Shown here: piece after piece, positions 1 through 11,400 of the stretch
Numbering within the stretch: position 1 is the stretch's first letter
Layout of the letters: each line of letters starts with the position of its first letter
Assembly (NCBI RefSeq): GCF_009905375.1
Contig: NC_133652.1
Span: 123,835,205-123,899,204 of the forward strand
From: Apium graveolens
Lineage: Eukaryota; Streptophyta; Magnoliopsida; Apiales; Apiaceae
DNA: 64,000 nucleotides
Direction: 5' to 3'
Program-made: the position numbers and the translations under genes
Notes under the pieces: model-generated
The model's database searches: none
What the model was told of the DNA's origin: nothing
What the model saw: only the letters and a program-made list of their open reading frames with translations

Positions 1-690
1 ATCTACTATGACCATAGCATATTTCTTCTTTGCAATAGACATGACATTCACTGGATGAAATAGATCAACATGTAGTAGGTGATAAGGCTCAAGAATTGAA
101 GATTCAGTCTTGCTCTTGAATGAAGTTTTTCTTTGTTTTGCCTTTTGACATGAATCACAAAGGCCATCAGGAGAAAATACTAATTTTGGCAGTCCTCTCA
201 CAAGATCTTTCTTGACTAGTTCATTTATATTATTGAAATTTAAATGAGAGAGTTTCTTGTGCCAATCCCAGCTTTCTTCAATTGATGCTCTACTTAACAG
301 ACAGATTGCAGAACCATCAGAACTTGTTGAAAGCTTAGCTTTATAAATGTTACCATGCCTGTATCCCTTTAGAACAGCTTTGCCTGTAGATTTGCTTATA
401 ACTTCACAGTGTTCTTCAAAGAAATCCATATGATAACCTCTGTCACAGATTTGACTAACACTTAGCAGATTGTGTTTAAGTCCCGAGACTAGAGCTACTT
501 TTTCAATGATGACATTCCCAAGATTGATATTTCCATATCCCAGAGTTTTTCTCATGTTTCCATCTCCATAAGAAACTCCTGGGCCAGCTTTCTCCACAAA
601 GTCTGATAGCAGGGCTTTATTTCCAGTCATATGTCCTTAACATCCACTGTCCAGAACTAGGATGTTTTTCCTGTTGCCCTGCAATCACAA
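1..690 (-). pseudogene. pol: Element D pol, protease to integrase start (partial, broken)
   Basis: Read leftwards on the minus strand, this encodes a copia aspartic protease start (DSGC, then HMTG) near 650. The pre-integrase zinc-binding stretch follows (HKKLSHLNF near 265-240, CDSCQKAKQ near 160), then the integrase start (VDLF-PVN near 70-50). A TAA directly after DSGC replaces the usual Ser codon, so the protease frame is broken. The canonical GPVN is HPVN here. The frame runs off the left edge. It is closely similar to the pol proteins of elements A and B but is clearly a different family. Identity as copia pol is secure and the copy is inactive. Confidence 0.88.
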
Positions 691-696
691 AGACCA

Positions 697-1032
697 CTAA
701 TGATTAGTTTTAAGGACCCAGACTTGCTTGGACCCTTTGGCCTTTTTAATTTTGTTAACATTTGCAGCGGATTTAATATCAGAGTTTAAGTTAATATTTT
801 TCTTATTAGAATTTACAGTATCAGACTTTGCATCAGAACTTACACTACAAGGAATAATGCTAACTTTCTTTAAAGAAGGTTTTATTTGATAATAATCATA
901 GTATAAACTATGATATTCCTTACAAGTATAAATAGAATGCCATAAACTACCACAATGAAAACAAGGATTTTGTGGCTTAAACCTAACAGTCTTACTCATA
1001 ACTCCTGACTTAGAAGGTAAGGAGTTTATATT
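697..1032 (-). pseudogene. gag: Element D gag, C-terminal part
   Basis: This is the minus-strand end of D's gag, continuing from 40971 across the A insertion. It holds a second zinc knuckle of the form CFHCGSLWH...C at about 965-920. A lysine-rich tail follows, ending KQVWVLKTNH and a TAG at 699-697. Elements A and B end gag with the same kind of Lys-rich (T/Q)WVPK tail. Downstream, the pol frame is the same as the gag frame but is separated by TAG and TGA stops. The segment TTGTGATTGCAG sits immediately before the pol coding similarity. Confidence 0.8.
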
Positions 1033-1365
1033 TGTTGTGCATATGTTGTATACTTGATGATTTCATGAACAAAACACCTTGGTAGATTTTACTTGGTGAA
1101 AATGTAGCACTCGACGGATAAGGATTATAGTCCCGACGGATACCTCATTTCAGTCCTGATGGATGATGACTTATTATCCATCGAGTGAGTAGCTTATGTA
1201 ACAATAAGTTTGTAGCACATTTTTGCCTACACCTTTGTATATATTATGTAGTAGCATATTAGTCATGTTGACTTTAACTAGATATGCAGAATAGGTTGAT
1301 TAATTGTACATAGATGATGTCTTGTAAGTCTGCATAAATGAAATGAAGACAAGTACCAAACAGCT

Positions 1366-1504
1366 ACTGACGGATGATTAACAAAGCCATCGACGGATGA
1401 TCAAATAGCTATCAACGGATGATCAATATAGCAGTCGACGGATGATCAACTAAGCCATCAACGGATGATCATAAACTCGACGGATGATCATGTACTCAAC
1501 GGAT
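1366..1504 (+). promoter_or_regulatory. Array of seven CRACGGAT motifs in the A LTR
   Basis: The core (G/A)ACGGAT starts at 1369, 1392, 1414, 1437, 1460, 1479 and 1498, giving spacings of 23, 22, 23, 23, 19 and 19 bp. Four copies have GACGGAT and three AACGGAT. Most are followed by GATCA. The array lies about 230 bp upstream of the LTR TATA box, the place expected for U3 enhancer repeats. The regulatory role is inferred from position and repetition only. Confidence 0.6.
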
Positions 1505-1726
1505 AAAGAATTTAAATATCTATTGACAGTGACAACACAGTCACATGCGTCGAGTGTATGAAAATGGAATGTGGTAGCTTATTCAACTGGGTTTTCGAGA
1601 ACAAAGAAGCATTGTCATTTCCATGCTATTATGAAGATATTCAAAGATGTTGGAATAGAGTAATGAAGTAGCATTGTATTAGACTAGATAGTTTTTGTTT
1701 TATTATCTTGTCTCATTGCTTTGTAA

Positions 1727-1749
1727 TCTTGGTGATATATAAACCAAGA
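1727..1749 (+). promoter_or_regulatory. LTR TATA box inside an inverted repeat (A)
   Basis: TATATAAA at 1736-1743 is flanked by TCTTGGT (1727-1733) and ACCAAGA (1743-1749), a perfect 7-bp inverted repeat. Element B has the same arrangement with ACTTGGT and ACCAAGT, so the outermost pair has changed on both sides. This is the likely core promoter for the genomic RNA. Confidence 0.65.
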
Positions 1750-1899
1750 AGCAGCAAATAGAAAATCATCTGAGATACAAGCAGGGAAACATTTATAAGC
1801 TGCACTCTTAGCATTTCTCTGCATTCTTAGTTGTTCAATATTTGTAAGCAGCTGTGAGCTTTTTGCACACAGAGTTCTCTCGATATATATTATATATCT

Positions 1900-1924
1900 C
1901 TGGTGGAATCATTCAATCCACCAG
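1900..1924 (+). other. Conserved hairpin in the A leader (CTGGTGGA stem)
   Basis: CTGGTGGA (1900-1907) pairs perfectly with TCCACCAG (1917-1924) across a 9-nt loop, downstream of the TATA box. Element B has the same stem with a different loop. A conserved stem with a changed loop suggests an RNA structure in the R-U5 leader, possibly for packaging or 3'-end formation. The function is inferred. Confidence 0.5.
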
Positions 1925-2005
1925 AAAGTTTTTAAAGACTCTTGTTTTTAGTTACTTATGTTTTGATTCATTTCAAGTCTCTATTCCGCATTCTGCTAAT
2001 CAATT

Positions 2006-2044
<39 letters not shown>

Positions 2045-2138
2045 TTGAGTTAGAATATCTTTATTCAAGAAAAAGTTTCAAGAATTCCATTCAACCCCCG
2101 TTCTATAATTCTTGTTACATTGTTAAGGGACTAACAAT

Positions 2139-2150
2139 TGGTATCAGAGC
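2139..2150 (+). promoter_or_regulatory. Primer binding site, initiator tRNA-Met (A)
   Basis: TGGTATCAGAGC, two bases after the 5' LTR, is complementary to the 3' end of plant initiator methionyl tRNA, the usual primer for plant copia reverse transcription. Confidence 0.95.
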
Positions 2151-2197
2151 AAGCTCTCAAAAAACAAAGAGTTTAAAGATCAAAATAATTCAGCAAG

Positions 2198-4597
2198 ATG
2201 AACAAGAAGGATGTTGGAGTCAAGATTCATTTTCTGGATAAAGATAATTACCATCAGTGGAAGGTAAAGATGCATCTTCATTTGCTTTCTCAAGATGAGG
2301 CATATGTGGACTGCATAGAAAGAGGCCCTCATGTTCCAATGAGAGCTGCAACTGGAAATGAGTCATCTGTCCCCAAGCCAAGGCATGAATGGTCTGATCC
2401 TGATATTGAACAAGTCAGGAAGGATAAATAGGCCATGAATATCCTGTTTAATGGAGTTGAGGGTGATATGTATAACAACATTATCAACTGCAAAACTGCC
2501 AAGGATGTTTGGGATACAATACAGATCATCTGTGATGGCACTGAGCAAGTTAGAGAAAACAAGATGCAGCTACTAATTCAGCAATATGAGCATTTTCATA
2601 ATGAAGAAAGTGAGTCTCTCACTGACATTTTTAGTAGGTTTCAAAAACTGCTAAATGCTCTAAAGTTGCATGGAAGGGTCTATCAGACAAAAGACTCCAA
2701 TCTGAAATTCCTTAGATCTCTTCCAAAGGAATGGAAACCAATGACAGTCTCATTAAGAAACTCACAAGATTATAAGGAGTTTACTTTAGAGAGACTGTAT
2801 GGCATTCTGAAAACTTATGAGCTTGAAATAGAGCAAGATGAGAGGATGGAGAGAGGAAAGAAGAAAGGAGGGTCCATTGCACTAGTTGCTGAGTTAGAGA
2901 AAGAGAAAGAGATGAAGATGGAAGCTGTTAAGTAAACTTCAAGGGTCTGTAAAAGCAAGGGCAAGGGGCTTGCAGTAGAAAGTGAAGATTCTTTGATCCA
3001 AGATGACATGGAAGACATTGATGAACATTTAGCATTTCTTTCCAGAAGATTTGACAAGCTCAAGTTCAAAAAGAACTTTGGAGCAGCCAAGCCAAATAGA
3101 AACATGGTGGATAAATCTAAATTCAAATGTTTCAAATGTGGCTTGGCAGGGCACTTTGCCAGTGAGTGTAGGAAGTCAAATTCCAGTAAGAAAAAATTTG
3201 AGCCTGTGGATTATAAGCAAAAATACTTTGAGCTGCTCAAACAAAAGGAAAGGGCTTTCATTACAAAAGAAAACGACTGGGCAGCAGATGGTCTGGATGA
3301 AGATGCAGATGTCAGCTATGTCAATTTAGCCCTAATGGCCAAGTCTGATGAAACAGAAACAAGTTCTTCAAGTAATCAGGTAATTACTACAAACCTTGCA
3401 CATTTATCTAAAGCTGAGTGTAATGATGCTATAAATGACATGTCTACAGAGTTATATCATTTGCGTGTTACACTTAAGTCTCTTACTAAAGAAAATGCTA
3501 AAATCAAAGAAAATAATTTGTTTTTGAGTGAGAGAAATAATGTGCTAGAGTCTCAGTTCATTGATTTTTAAAAATTAAGAATTGAGTGTAAGATTGCCAA
3601 GGAGGAATTAACTAAGTCCTTGAAGAAAGAAGAAATTTTGAAGAAGTAGCTCGAGCGTGAACAAGAGGTGATTATGGCATGGAAAACATCTAGAGATGTC
3701 CATGCTCAAATTAACAAAGTTCAAGGAATCGAGTCCTTCTGTGATGCAGCTTGAAAAAAGAACAAGGAGAAACTAGAACCAAATTTGGTGGATGGAGTGC
3801 TAACAGATGTAGACTCGACGGATGACGAGGATCATCCGTCGGATAATAAAAAGGATTATCCGTCGACTGATGAAAATCATCATCCGTCGGCTGTAAGCAA
3901 GCCTATCAGTAAAGCCAAACTTGTTAAGCTAAATAAAAAGTATGGATCTGTTTCCAAGAACTTAGTTTCAAGAAAATCGAGTCAAGTTAAGAAAGGGAAA
4001 AAGGCTAATGTTGGTCACATGACTGTCAAACAGTTAAGTGACAGACTTGAAAGGATTGAGGTGAAAATAGAGGTTAAAAAGAAAAATAATAGAAATGGTA
4101 AAGTAGGGATTAACAAACACAATAACTACACACCCGATAAGTATGCTCCTTGAAAAATCTATGTCAAGTATGGTAGTGTAAATCATTTGTCTATTAATTG
4201 CAAATCTGTCATGCCTACTTCCATGTCTGTGCCACCTCACTTTCCAAACATGAATGCCATGCCTCCCATGCCTATAAATGCTATGTCAACCCAGAATTTG
4301 AATGCACAGTTTGCTAATATGCCATTTGCACCTAATCTCTATTATGCTGCATTTAGTATGCCACAAATGCCATTTAGCATGCCTTACTGGAATAACATGT
4401 TCACTAATAGCATGTCATTCCCTGTTGATTATAATATGCATGATAATTCTGTTGCAATGAATGGTTTCAAAGGCCCAACTCAAATGACCAAGGATGAATC
4501 TGATATCCCCAAATCAAACGAGATAAAGCCTAAGAAACGGAAAAAGAAAGCTAACAAGGCAGGACCCAAGGAAACTTGGGTACCAAAATCAAATTGA
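2198..4597 (+). pseudogene. gag: Element A gag (six in-frame stops)
   Basis: Capsid precursor of A, recognisable along its length by comparison with B's open gag. It has the N-terminal copia gag fold (NYHQWKVKMHL near 2250; RFQKLLNALK near 2640) and one CX2CX4HX4C zinc knuckle (CFKCGLAGHFASEC near 3130-3170). A Glu/Lys-rich coiled coil, a charged stretch with the CGACGGAT motifs at 3815-3890 and a Met/Pro-rich tail ending WVPKSN follow. Stops include TAG at 2429, TAA at 2933 and 3569, TAG near 3647, and TGA near 3752 and 4151. Most look like single-base changes of sense codons still present in B. The copy is dead and the start is the ATG aligned with B's. Confidence 0.88.
3815..3890 (+). repeat. 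Four CGACGGAT motifs inside A gag
   Basis: The motif is at 3815-3823 (forward), and 3834-3842, 3858-3866 and 3882-3890 (complement ATCCGTCG). The last three start 24 nt apart. In the reading frame they encode Ser-Thr-Asp and His/Tyr-Pro-Ser. Element B has four copies of the CAACGGAT form in the matching part of gag (16110-16176). Confidence 0.8.
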
Positions 4598-4617
4598 TTT
4601 GATTTTGACGTGTGCAG

Positions 4618-7600
4618 GGAAATAAAAAGAATCTTTGGTACTTGGATAGTGGTTGTTCAAGACAATGACTGGTGATTCTACCCTACTCACAGAGTTCAAG
4701 GAGAGAGCTGGCCCAAGTATTACTTTTGGAGATGACAGCAAGGGTTATACTGTGGGATATGGCTTGATTTCAAAGAAAAATGTCATCATTGAGGAAGTTG
4801 CCTTAGTGGATGGTCTCAAACACAACTTATTGAGTATCAGCCAGCTTTGTGATAAAGGCAACTCAGTAACCTTCAACTCAGAAGCCTGTGTTGTGACTAA
4901 CAAAAGAAGCAACAAAGTGGTTCTCACTGGTGTGAGAAAAGGAAATGTGTACCTAGCTGATTTCAACTCATCTAATGCAGAATCTGTTACTTGTCTTCTC
5001 AGTAAAGCAAGTCAGGATGAAAGTTGGTTATGGCACAAGAAGCTATCCCATTTAAATTTCAAGACCATGAATGAGCTAGTAAAGAAAGAACTGGTTAGAG
5101 GCATTCCTCTAGTGGAGTTTTCTAAGGATGGACTGTGTGATGCCTGTCAAAAAGGGAAGCAAATTAAAGCATCATTCAGGAAGAAACTTGATTCAATAAT
5201 TGAAGAACCTTTACAACTGCTACACATGGATTTGTTTGGACCAGTCAATGTGTTGTCCATCTCAAGGAAAATATTTTTCCTAGTAATTCTAGATGATTTC
5301 TCAAAGTTCTCTTGGACATATTTCCTAAAGTCTAAAGATGAGGCTAGTGAAATCATCATCAATCACATAAGGCAAGTCAATAATCATCCTGATTTCAAGG
5401 TTAGAAGAATCAGGAGTGACAATGGAACTGAGTTCAAGAATTCTGTCATGAGAGCATTTTGTGAGGAAAATGTGATTCTGCATGAGTTTTCAGCAGCAAG
5501 AACTCCACAACAGAATGGAGTAGTGGAAAGGAAGAACAGATCACTTATTGAAGATACAAGAACAATGCTTGAAGAATCTAAACTGCCAACATATTTCTGG
5601 GATAAAGCTGTAAATACTGCATGCTACACTCAGAATATTTCTCTAGTTAATCAAGTAAGATGCATGACTCCCTATCAATTGTTCAAGAACAAGAAGCCAA
5701 CTCTAAATGGGAAGTTTGATGCTAAAGCAGATGAAGGAATTTTTGTTGGATATGTTATTGGTAAAGCATGTAGAGTCCACAATCTAAGAACCAACATCGT
5801 TGTGGAATCAATACATGTTGTGTTTGATGATAAAAAGATTGAAGGACTCCAAGATGGAGATTATCATGAGAGCCTCAAATTCGACAATATGGAGATGGTT
5901 AGTGATGACTGTGATGATGAAAGTGATCAAGAAACAGTATCAAAGGATAATGCAGAAAAATCTACTACCAATTAAGCACAAAACTCAATATCTGTCGAGT
6001 TGCATAATGCTTCATCCATCGGGAGGCAATCTGCGTTATCCGTTGGGAGACAACCAGCTTCATCCGTCGGTACTCAAAATTCACTATCCGTCGGGTTATC
6101 AAAGAGAGCAGGAAGTCAGGATAGATCACCTATAGAAAGTTCCCCTTTCTCAAATCAAAGATCCACAAACTCAGGGGGAGTTTCTAACAATCAAAACTCA
6201 ATCACACATCAAGACAACAATGAGGCCTCTTCATCTAGAGCTAATCTACCTCAACAAAGAAAATGGACAAAAGATCACCCCTTTGAGCTCATAATTGGTG
6301 ATGTTTCTTCTAGAGTTCAAACCAGGAGAGAAACTCAAGAAGAATGTCTATACAGCAGCTTTCTTTCCAAGGAAGAACCAAAGAAGGTAGAAGAAGCTTC
6401 GTTGGATCCTGATTGGATTTTAGCTATGCAGGAGGAGCTAAACCAATTTGAAAGGAATAATATATGGAAGCTGGTGCCCAAGCCTAAAGGAAAGAATCCA
6501 ATAGACACGAAGTGGGTATTCAGAAACAAGATGGATGAAAATGGCATAGTAGGAACAAAGCTAGATTGGTTGCTAAGGGCTATTATCAACAAGAAGGAAT
6601 AGATTTTGATGAAACATTTGCTCTTGTTGCAAGACTTGAAGCCATCAGAATCTTCTTAGCCTATACAGCCCATGCCAATTTCAAGGTCTATCAAATGGAT
6701 GTCAAAAGTGCCTTTCTGAATGGAGATTTGGAGGAGGAAGTCTATGTCAGTCAACCTCCTGGTTTTGAAGATCCAAATTTTCTAGAATATGTCTATTATC
6801 TTTTGAAAGCACTTTATGGATTGAAGCAAGCACCTAGAGCCTGGTATGACACTTTATCAAAGTTTCTTTTGGAAAATTATTTCACAAGAGGTACTGTAGA
6901 TAAAACTTTATTCTTTAGAAATGTTAATGGCTCTAGTATACTTGTTCAAATTTATGTAGATGATATTATTTTTGGCTCTATAGATGAGAAACTTTGCAAA
7001 ATGTTTGCCAAATTGATGCAAAGTAAGTATGAAATAAGTATGATGGGAGAACTAACTTACTTTCTTGGTTTACAAGTTAAGCAAGTTAGTGATGGAATAT
7101 TCATTAGTCAAACTAAATATATTTTTGATCTTTTAAAGAAGTTTGATCTAATGGATTGCACATCTGTAAAAACTCCCATGGCTACTGCAACTAAGCTTGA
7201 ATTAAACACTACTGAAAAGTCTGTGGATATTTCAAGTTATAGGGGCATGGTTGGCTCACTTCTGTACTTAACAGCTAGTAGGCCAGATATAATGTTTGCT
7301 ACATGTTTATGTGCTAGATTTCAGGCTGATCCTAGAGAATCTCACTTAATAGCTATTAAGAGAATTTTCGGATATCTCAAGGGAACACCAAAACTTGGCA
7401 TTTGGTACCCTAGAGATTCTGGTTTTGATCTAACTGGTTATTCAGATGCAGATTATGCAGGTTATAGAATTGATAGAAAAAGTACAACAGGAACCTGTCA
7501 ATTTCTAGGAAACAAGCTTGTGTCTTGGTTCAGTAAAAAGCAAAATTCAGTTTCTACTTCTACAGCTGAAGCTGAATATATTGCTGCTGGTAGTTGCTGT

Positions 7601-7897
7601 GCACAGATATTATGGATGAAAAATCAATTGCTAGACTATGGTTTGCAAGTTGAGAGGATTCCTATTTTCTGTGATAACACAAGTGCAATTGCCATCACTG
7701 AAAATCCAGTACAACATTTAAGGACAAAGCACATAGATATCAAGTACCACTTCATAAGGGAGCATGTAATGAATGGTACTGTGGAACTACATTTTGTTCC
7801 AAGTGAGAAGCAGCTTGCAGATATCTTTACCAAGCCATTGGATGAATCCACCTTTTCAAGGTTGGTAAGTGAGTTAGGTATGCTTAATTATTCTTAA
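4618..7897 (+). pseudogene. pol: Element A pol (PR-IN-RT-RNase H), broken
   Basis: Copia polyprotein. In order it holds the protease start (DSGCS near 4650, then a 2-bp loss that shifts frame), the pre-integrase HKKLSHLNF (near 5037), and an integrase core with DDFSKFSW (near 5292) and SDNGTEFKN (near 5416). PQQNGVVERKN lies near 5507, RT with YVDDIIFGS (near 6955), and RNase H with [12 protein letters not shown] (near 7559) and a C-terminal SELGMLNYS. Damage: a TAA at 5973, another frameshift near 6555, and a clean 57-bp in-frame deletion near 5708 relative to B. The last removes 19 integrase codons. The RT-RNase H part from about 6566 is still one open frame. This was once the enzyme set for cDNA synthesis and insertion. 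Confidence 0.92.
5990..6098 (+). repeat. 24-nt repeat coding an octapeptide, A integrase-RT linker
   Basis: ATCYRTYGR copies start at 5990, 6014, 6038, 6062 and 6086, exactly 24 nt (eight codons) apart. Each unit encodes Ser-Val/Ile-Gly/Glu plus five variable residues. The linker between integrase and reverse transcriptase is poorly conserved in copia elements, so this is a tolerated site for a coding minisatellite. Element B has the same period and frame. Confidence 0.8.
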
Positions 7898-8417
7898 ATC
7901 TATATGAGATAATTTGCAAGTTGAAATGCAGCCAGAAATTTAATTGATTTTTCAGTCTTGGATGAAATTTTGGCTAAGTCAAAATCTACATCTCGATGGA
8001 TGATCCTTATCCATCGAGTTTGATCATCCGTCGGTATACTATTTGCTAATAAAAATCAATTATTTTTCTGGAATATTTTATAACTCGGCGGATAACTGTC
8101 TATCCTCATCCGTCAAATTGTCTTAATCTCAGCCATTAATTCCCTAAACATTATCCATCGAGTATACTTACAGTTTGTAAGCATAACACGACGGATAATG
8201 GGCGGAATTTTTACAGTTTATTTTTAAACGGCTATTTTAGGCAATTTTCATTGGTTACTTTATTTTACTTTATTATTTTTAGCAGTTATTTTTTGAGATA
8301 GTATAAAAGATTATTTCATTTCAATTGCTTTTCTTTTATCATTCTCAAATCAACTTCTCAAGTTTCTTTCTCTTTCAAAGCACTTACTCTTTCTCTTTAA
8401 GCTCTCATTCTCTAACA
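7898..8417 (+). promoter_or_regulatory. Pol-ORF3 spacer of A: seven motif copies, TATA box, leader
   Basis: This noncoding gap holds the 9-bp motif at 7993, 8009, 8026, 8085, 8108, 8153 and 8188 in mixed orientation. Some copies are CpG-decayed (TCGATGGAT, ATCCATCGA). TATAAAAG follows at 8302-8309, about 110 nt before the ORF3 ATG. The leader after the TATA box is CT-rich, as in plant 5' UTRs. Element B repeats this layout. The likely meaning is a second, internal promoter for ORF3. Inference from sequence layout only. Confidence 0.6.
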
Positions 8418-11400
8418 ATGGCGCCCGTTGTCAAGATTATGTCTCAAACTGGGTTCATTTATGAGAAGAATAATTTCACTGCATTAGTAAACAAGAGTAT
8501 TCAGCAATTTGGTGATTATCACAAGATGATGGACTTTGTGAAGAATTGCAAGCTTAGCTATGCCATGCTGAAATCACCCACAATCTTTTGTGAAGTTGTT
8601 CAAGAAATGTGGACCACTGCTACATACAACTCAACTAGTAATACAATCACACTCACCATTAAAGGTAAAAAAATTTGTATCAATAGTGATGTTATTAAAG
8701 CATGTTTCAAGATTCCTGATAACACTGTGACCTCACCACACACTGACACTGATATAATCAATATGCTTAATTCCATGAACTACGCTCTTTCTACTTCTAA
8801 GTTAAGTGACATTAGGAGAATGGGCCTTTGGAAAGAATGCAGTTTTATGTGTGATGTAGTGATAAAGGTCTTTTCAGGTAAAGTCAGTAATTTTTATTCA
8901 GTCAATATCTCTATGCTTAACATGCTTTACATGCTAGTTACAGATAAATTCTATAATTTCAGTGACCTTGTTTTGTTTGAGTTAGGTTTCAAACTAGGAG
9001 AGTTAAATAAGAGAGGTAAGAATGTATATTATGCTAGATTCTTTATGATGTTAGCTAACCACCTCTCTGAGGGTATTGTGCTTGGGAACCCTAACAATAA
9101 ATTAGATTGTTGGGTTCAAGAGAGAAGGCTCATTGCAGATTTGAGCAGGGCCAATCATCACAAGGAGGTGCCACTGTTCTATTTCCCTGTAATGGAAGCA
9201 CCTCAGGTAAGTGAGGTAATTTCATCTATCCCTACCACTATTCCAACCTCACTAATTTCTTTGAGTTCTAGTGTGACTATGGCAACTGTGTCAATGACCC
9301 AACAGTGGCCTACCCAAGCCACCAAACCTGCAATATCCAAATCAAAGAAAGCCCCCTCTGGTATCTCTCAAAAGATGCCAGTTGCAAAATCCACCAAAAC
9401 CAAATAGGGGAGTGTGAAGGTGGGTAAGACATGTGAGGGAAGGGGTGAACATAAAAGAAACCCAAGAATAAGGATGGAGAGTTGAGTGGTTCCCAGCCTA
9501 GCCACACTGCAGTTTCCCAATAAACTGCAGTGCTTAAAAAGGATAAAAGCTCACTTCTAGCTGCATCCTCCCAAAAGGATGTAGTTATTGAACAAAGCTC
9601 TCAACCAAGAGCACAGGCCAAGAGGGTTAGGGAAACAAGCTCACCCCAAACTTATGCCAGAAAGAATAAATCTAAAACCCTTGGGGATGTACAGGGTCAC
9701 ACTGTGCAAACTGGTGCTATAGACACAATCACTGCACCTTCACAAATTCAGTTTGATGTGGCTCCAATAAATGTGGAGTCACAACCAAAATCTCTAGTAA
9801 TAGAAGCACCTCAAACATCTAACTCACTCACAAACTCACTGGATGTGGATATGATAAACACATCAATTCCTGATTCCCCTTCTTTAACTTTGTTGGGGAA
9901 GCCAAAATCTAGTGTAAGTGAGCATCATCTTTTAGATGATTTGTTGGCTCACTTGCCAATTCTTTCAGGAACTGTTAAATCATTTATGCCCAAAATATCT
10001 TCAATCAGCACAGAGTCCATAATAGTTTCTTTTCCTAGTTCATTCATTTCTACTCTCTTGGCGGATATTGCTCATCCGTCGAGTAGTGATTGTATCCCGA
10101 TGGATAAGCTTAATAGCAGTTATCCGTCGGATAGCAAAACCACTCACCCGATGGATATCACTCATCCGTCGAGTATCTCTGCACAACCTCAAACTTCATT
10201 TATTTCAAATGCAGAAGATTTAGTGGTTGTACAGTCACTATTAGGATTGAGAGAGAAGAGTGTTTTGAGTGAGAGTCTGGGTTGCTCCCAGGAAAAAAGA
10301 GAGGAAATGAGTGAAACTATGCAATCCATTTCTTCAGGATTGGCAAAAGAGAGTGAGAGGAGTCCCACCTTAGAAGGTGAAGGTGGGGGTGTGAGGGTGG
10401 GGAGCCAGGGTGAGACCCTGATGTAATAAAAGAGAGAAAATGAGAGAAATGCATGTACTAGAGCTATAAGGATGGATGTCATTGCTAGTGAGTCAATGAA
10501 TATCCAGGATGCAGACAGGGAGGGTCTATCTCAGCATCCTAAAGCTGTTATAGATTCCACCTCCCTTGATGACAATGCAGAAAGGATGCTCAATCTGGTG
10601 TATACCACACAGTCAATGATAAGAGCTAAGGATGTCATCACAGCTTTGCCTTCTTCAGCTGGTGATGTGGATTATGAGACTGGTGGTTCAGCTGATTTCT
10701 TTGGTAATGAAAGTGGGGATAGTGAAGATGAAGCAATTGACATGGGGGGAGAAGTGGGTTCCAGTTCAAGATCAGGTATGCCATCATGGGCATTTTCAAA
10801 GCACTGTGATGAGCACTACTTCAAGACAACCCTGATCCAACTAATCAATTAGACACATACTGCTCTTCAAACCACTTCAAATGTCAGCACTAAGAAGCTC
10901 CTTCAGGCACATCTAGCCACTCTACAACTTCAACAAATTCAAGGCTTCCAACATGCTAGGGATGTAAACACCATCAAGGGTGATATTGAGGAGATGAAGA
11001 AGGCCATTTCAGAAAAAATGGACTCTAAGCTTCCAGAAGTTACAATGCTTGACATCAAGAGGCAATTAAGGAAAAATTCTGATCTTGCAACCAAGATAGA
11101 TGCATTGGATACAAGAATGTCAACCATGGAAGCATCTTTAACAGCCATTCATCTTCATCAAGCCCAATAGACAGATTTACTTCAAAAACTGGTGGCTGCT
11201 CAAACCCCCTCCTCTGCTCAACTTGATGATAACAAAAAGGAGGAGAAAGGACCAAGTGAGGGGGAGAAGCTTCAAATTCAAATCAGTAAATTACTATCTA
11301 AAAGCCACCAGTTACAAACAGTATAGATCTGATAAATGAAGCAGCAGCCAACATTAGAGCAGCTGAAATGAAGCAGTTGAAGCCAATCAACTGGGAGAAG

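Larger units (their letters stand above)
1..1032 (-). mobile_element. Copia element D, internal fragment (left part)
   Basis: Antisense piece of a SIRE-like Ty1/copia element. It continues at 40971 after the insertion of element A. The interruption is exact: ATATT at 1028-1032 recurs at 40966-40970 as A's target-site duplication. This part carries the end of gag and the start of pol. The element's 3' half and its other LTR lie beyond the left edge. The assignment rests on continuous gag-pol similarity across the gap and on the TSD. Confidence 0.9.
1033..2136 (+). repeat. 5' LTR of element A
   Basis: LTR of 1,104 bp running from TGTTGTGC to GACTAACA. It holds an early group of CGACGGAT-type motifs (1111-1185), then a seven-copy array at 1369-1504. 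A TATA box (TATATAAA, 1736-1743) lies inside a 7-bp inverted repeat. Two stem-forming sequences follow in the presumed R-U5 part, and a (CA)n(TA)n tract lies at 2006-2045. Its partner LTR is split between 13082-13336 and 40118-40965. Confidence 0.93.

Noticed and set aside
1366..1504. Regularly spaced short repeats that look like a CRISPR array
   Set aside because: Repeat cores are only 7-11 bp with spacers of about the same size, inside a plant LTR, repeated in both LTRs, and with no cas genes.
1854..2241. Overlapping small frames in the A LTR and leader
   Set aside because: They run through the CA/TA microsatellite and the primer site; random open frames.
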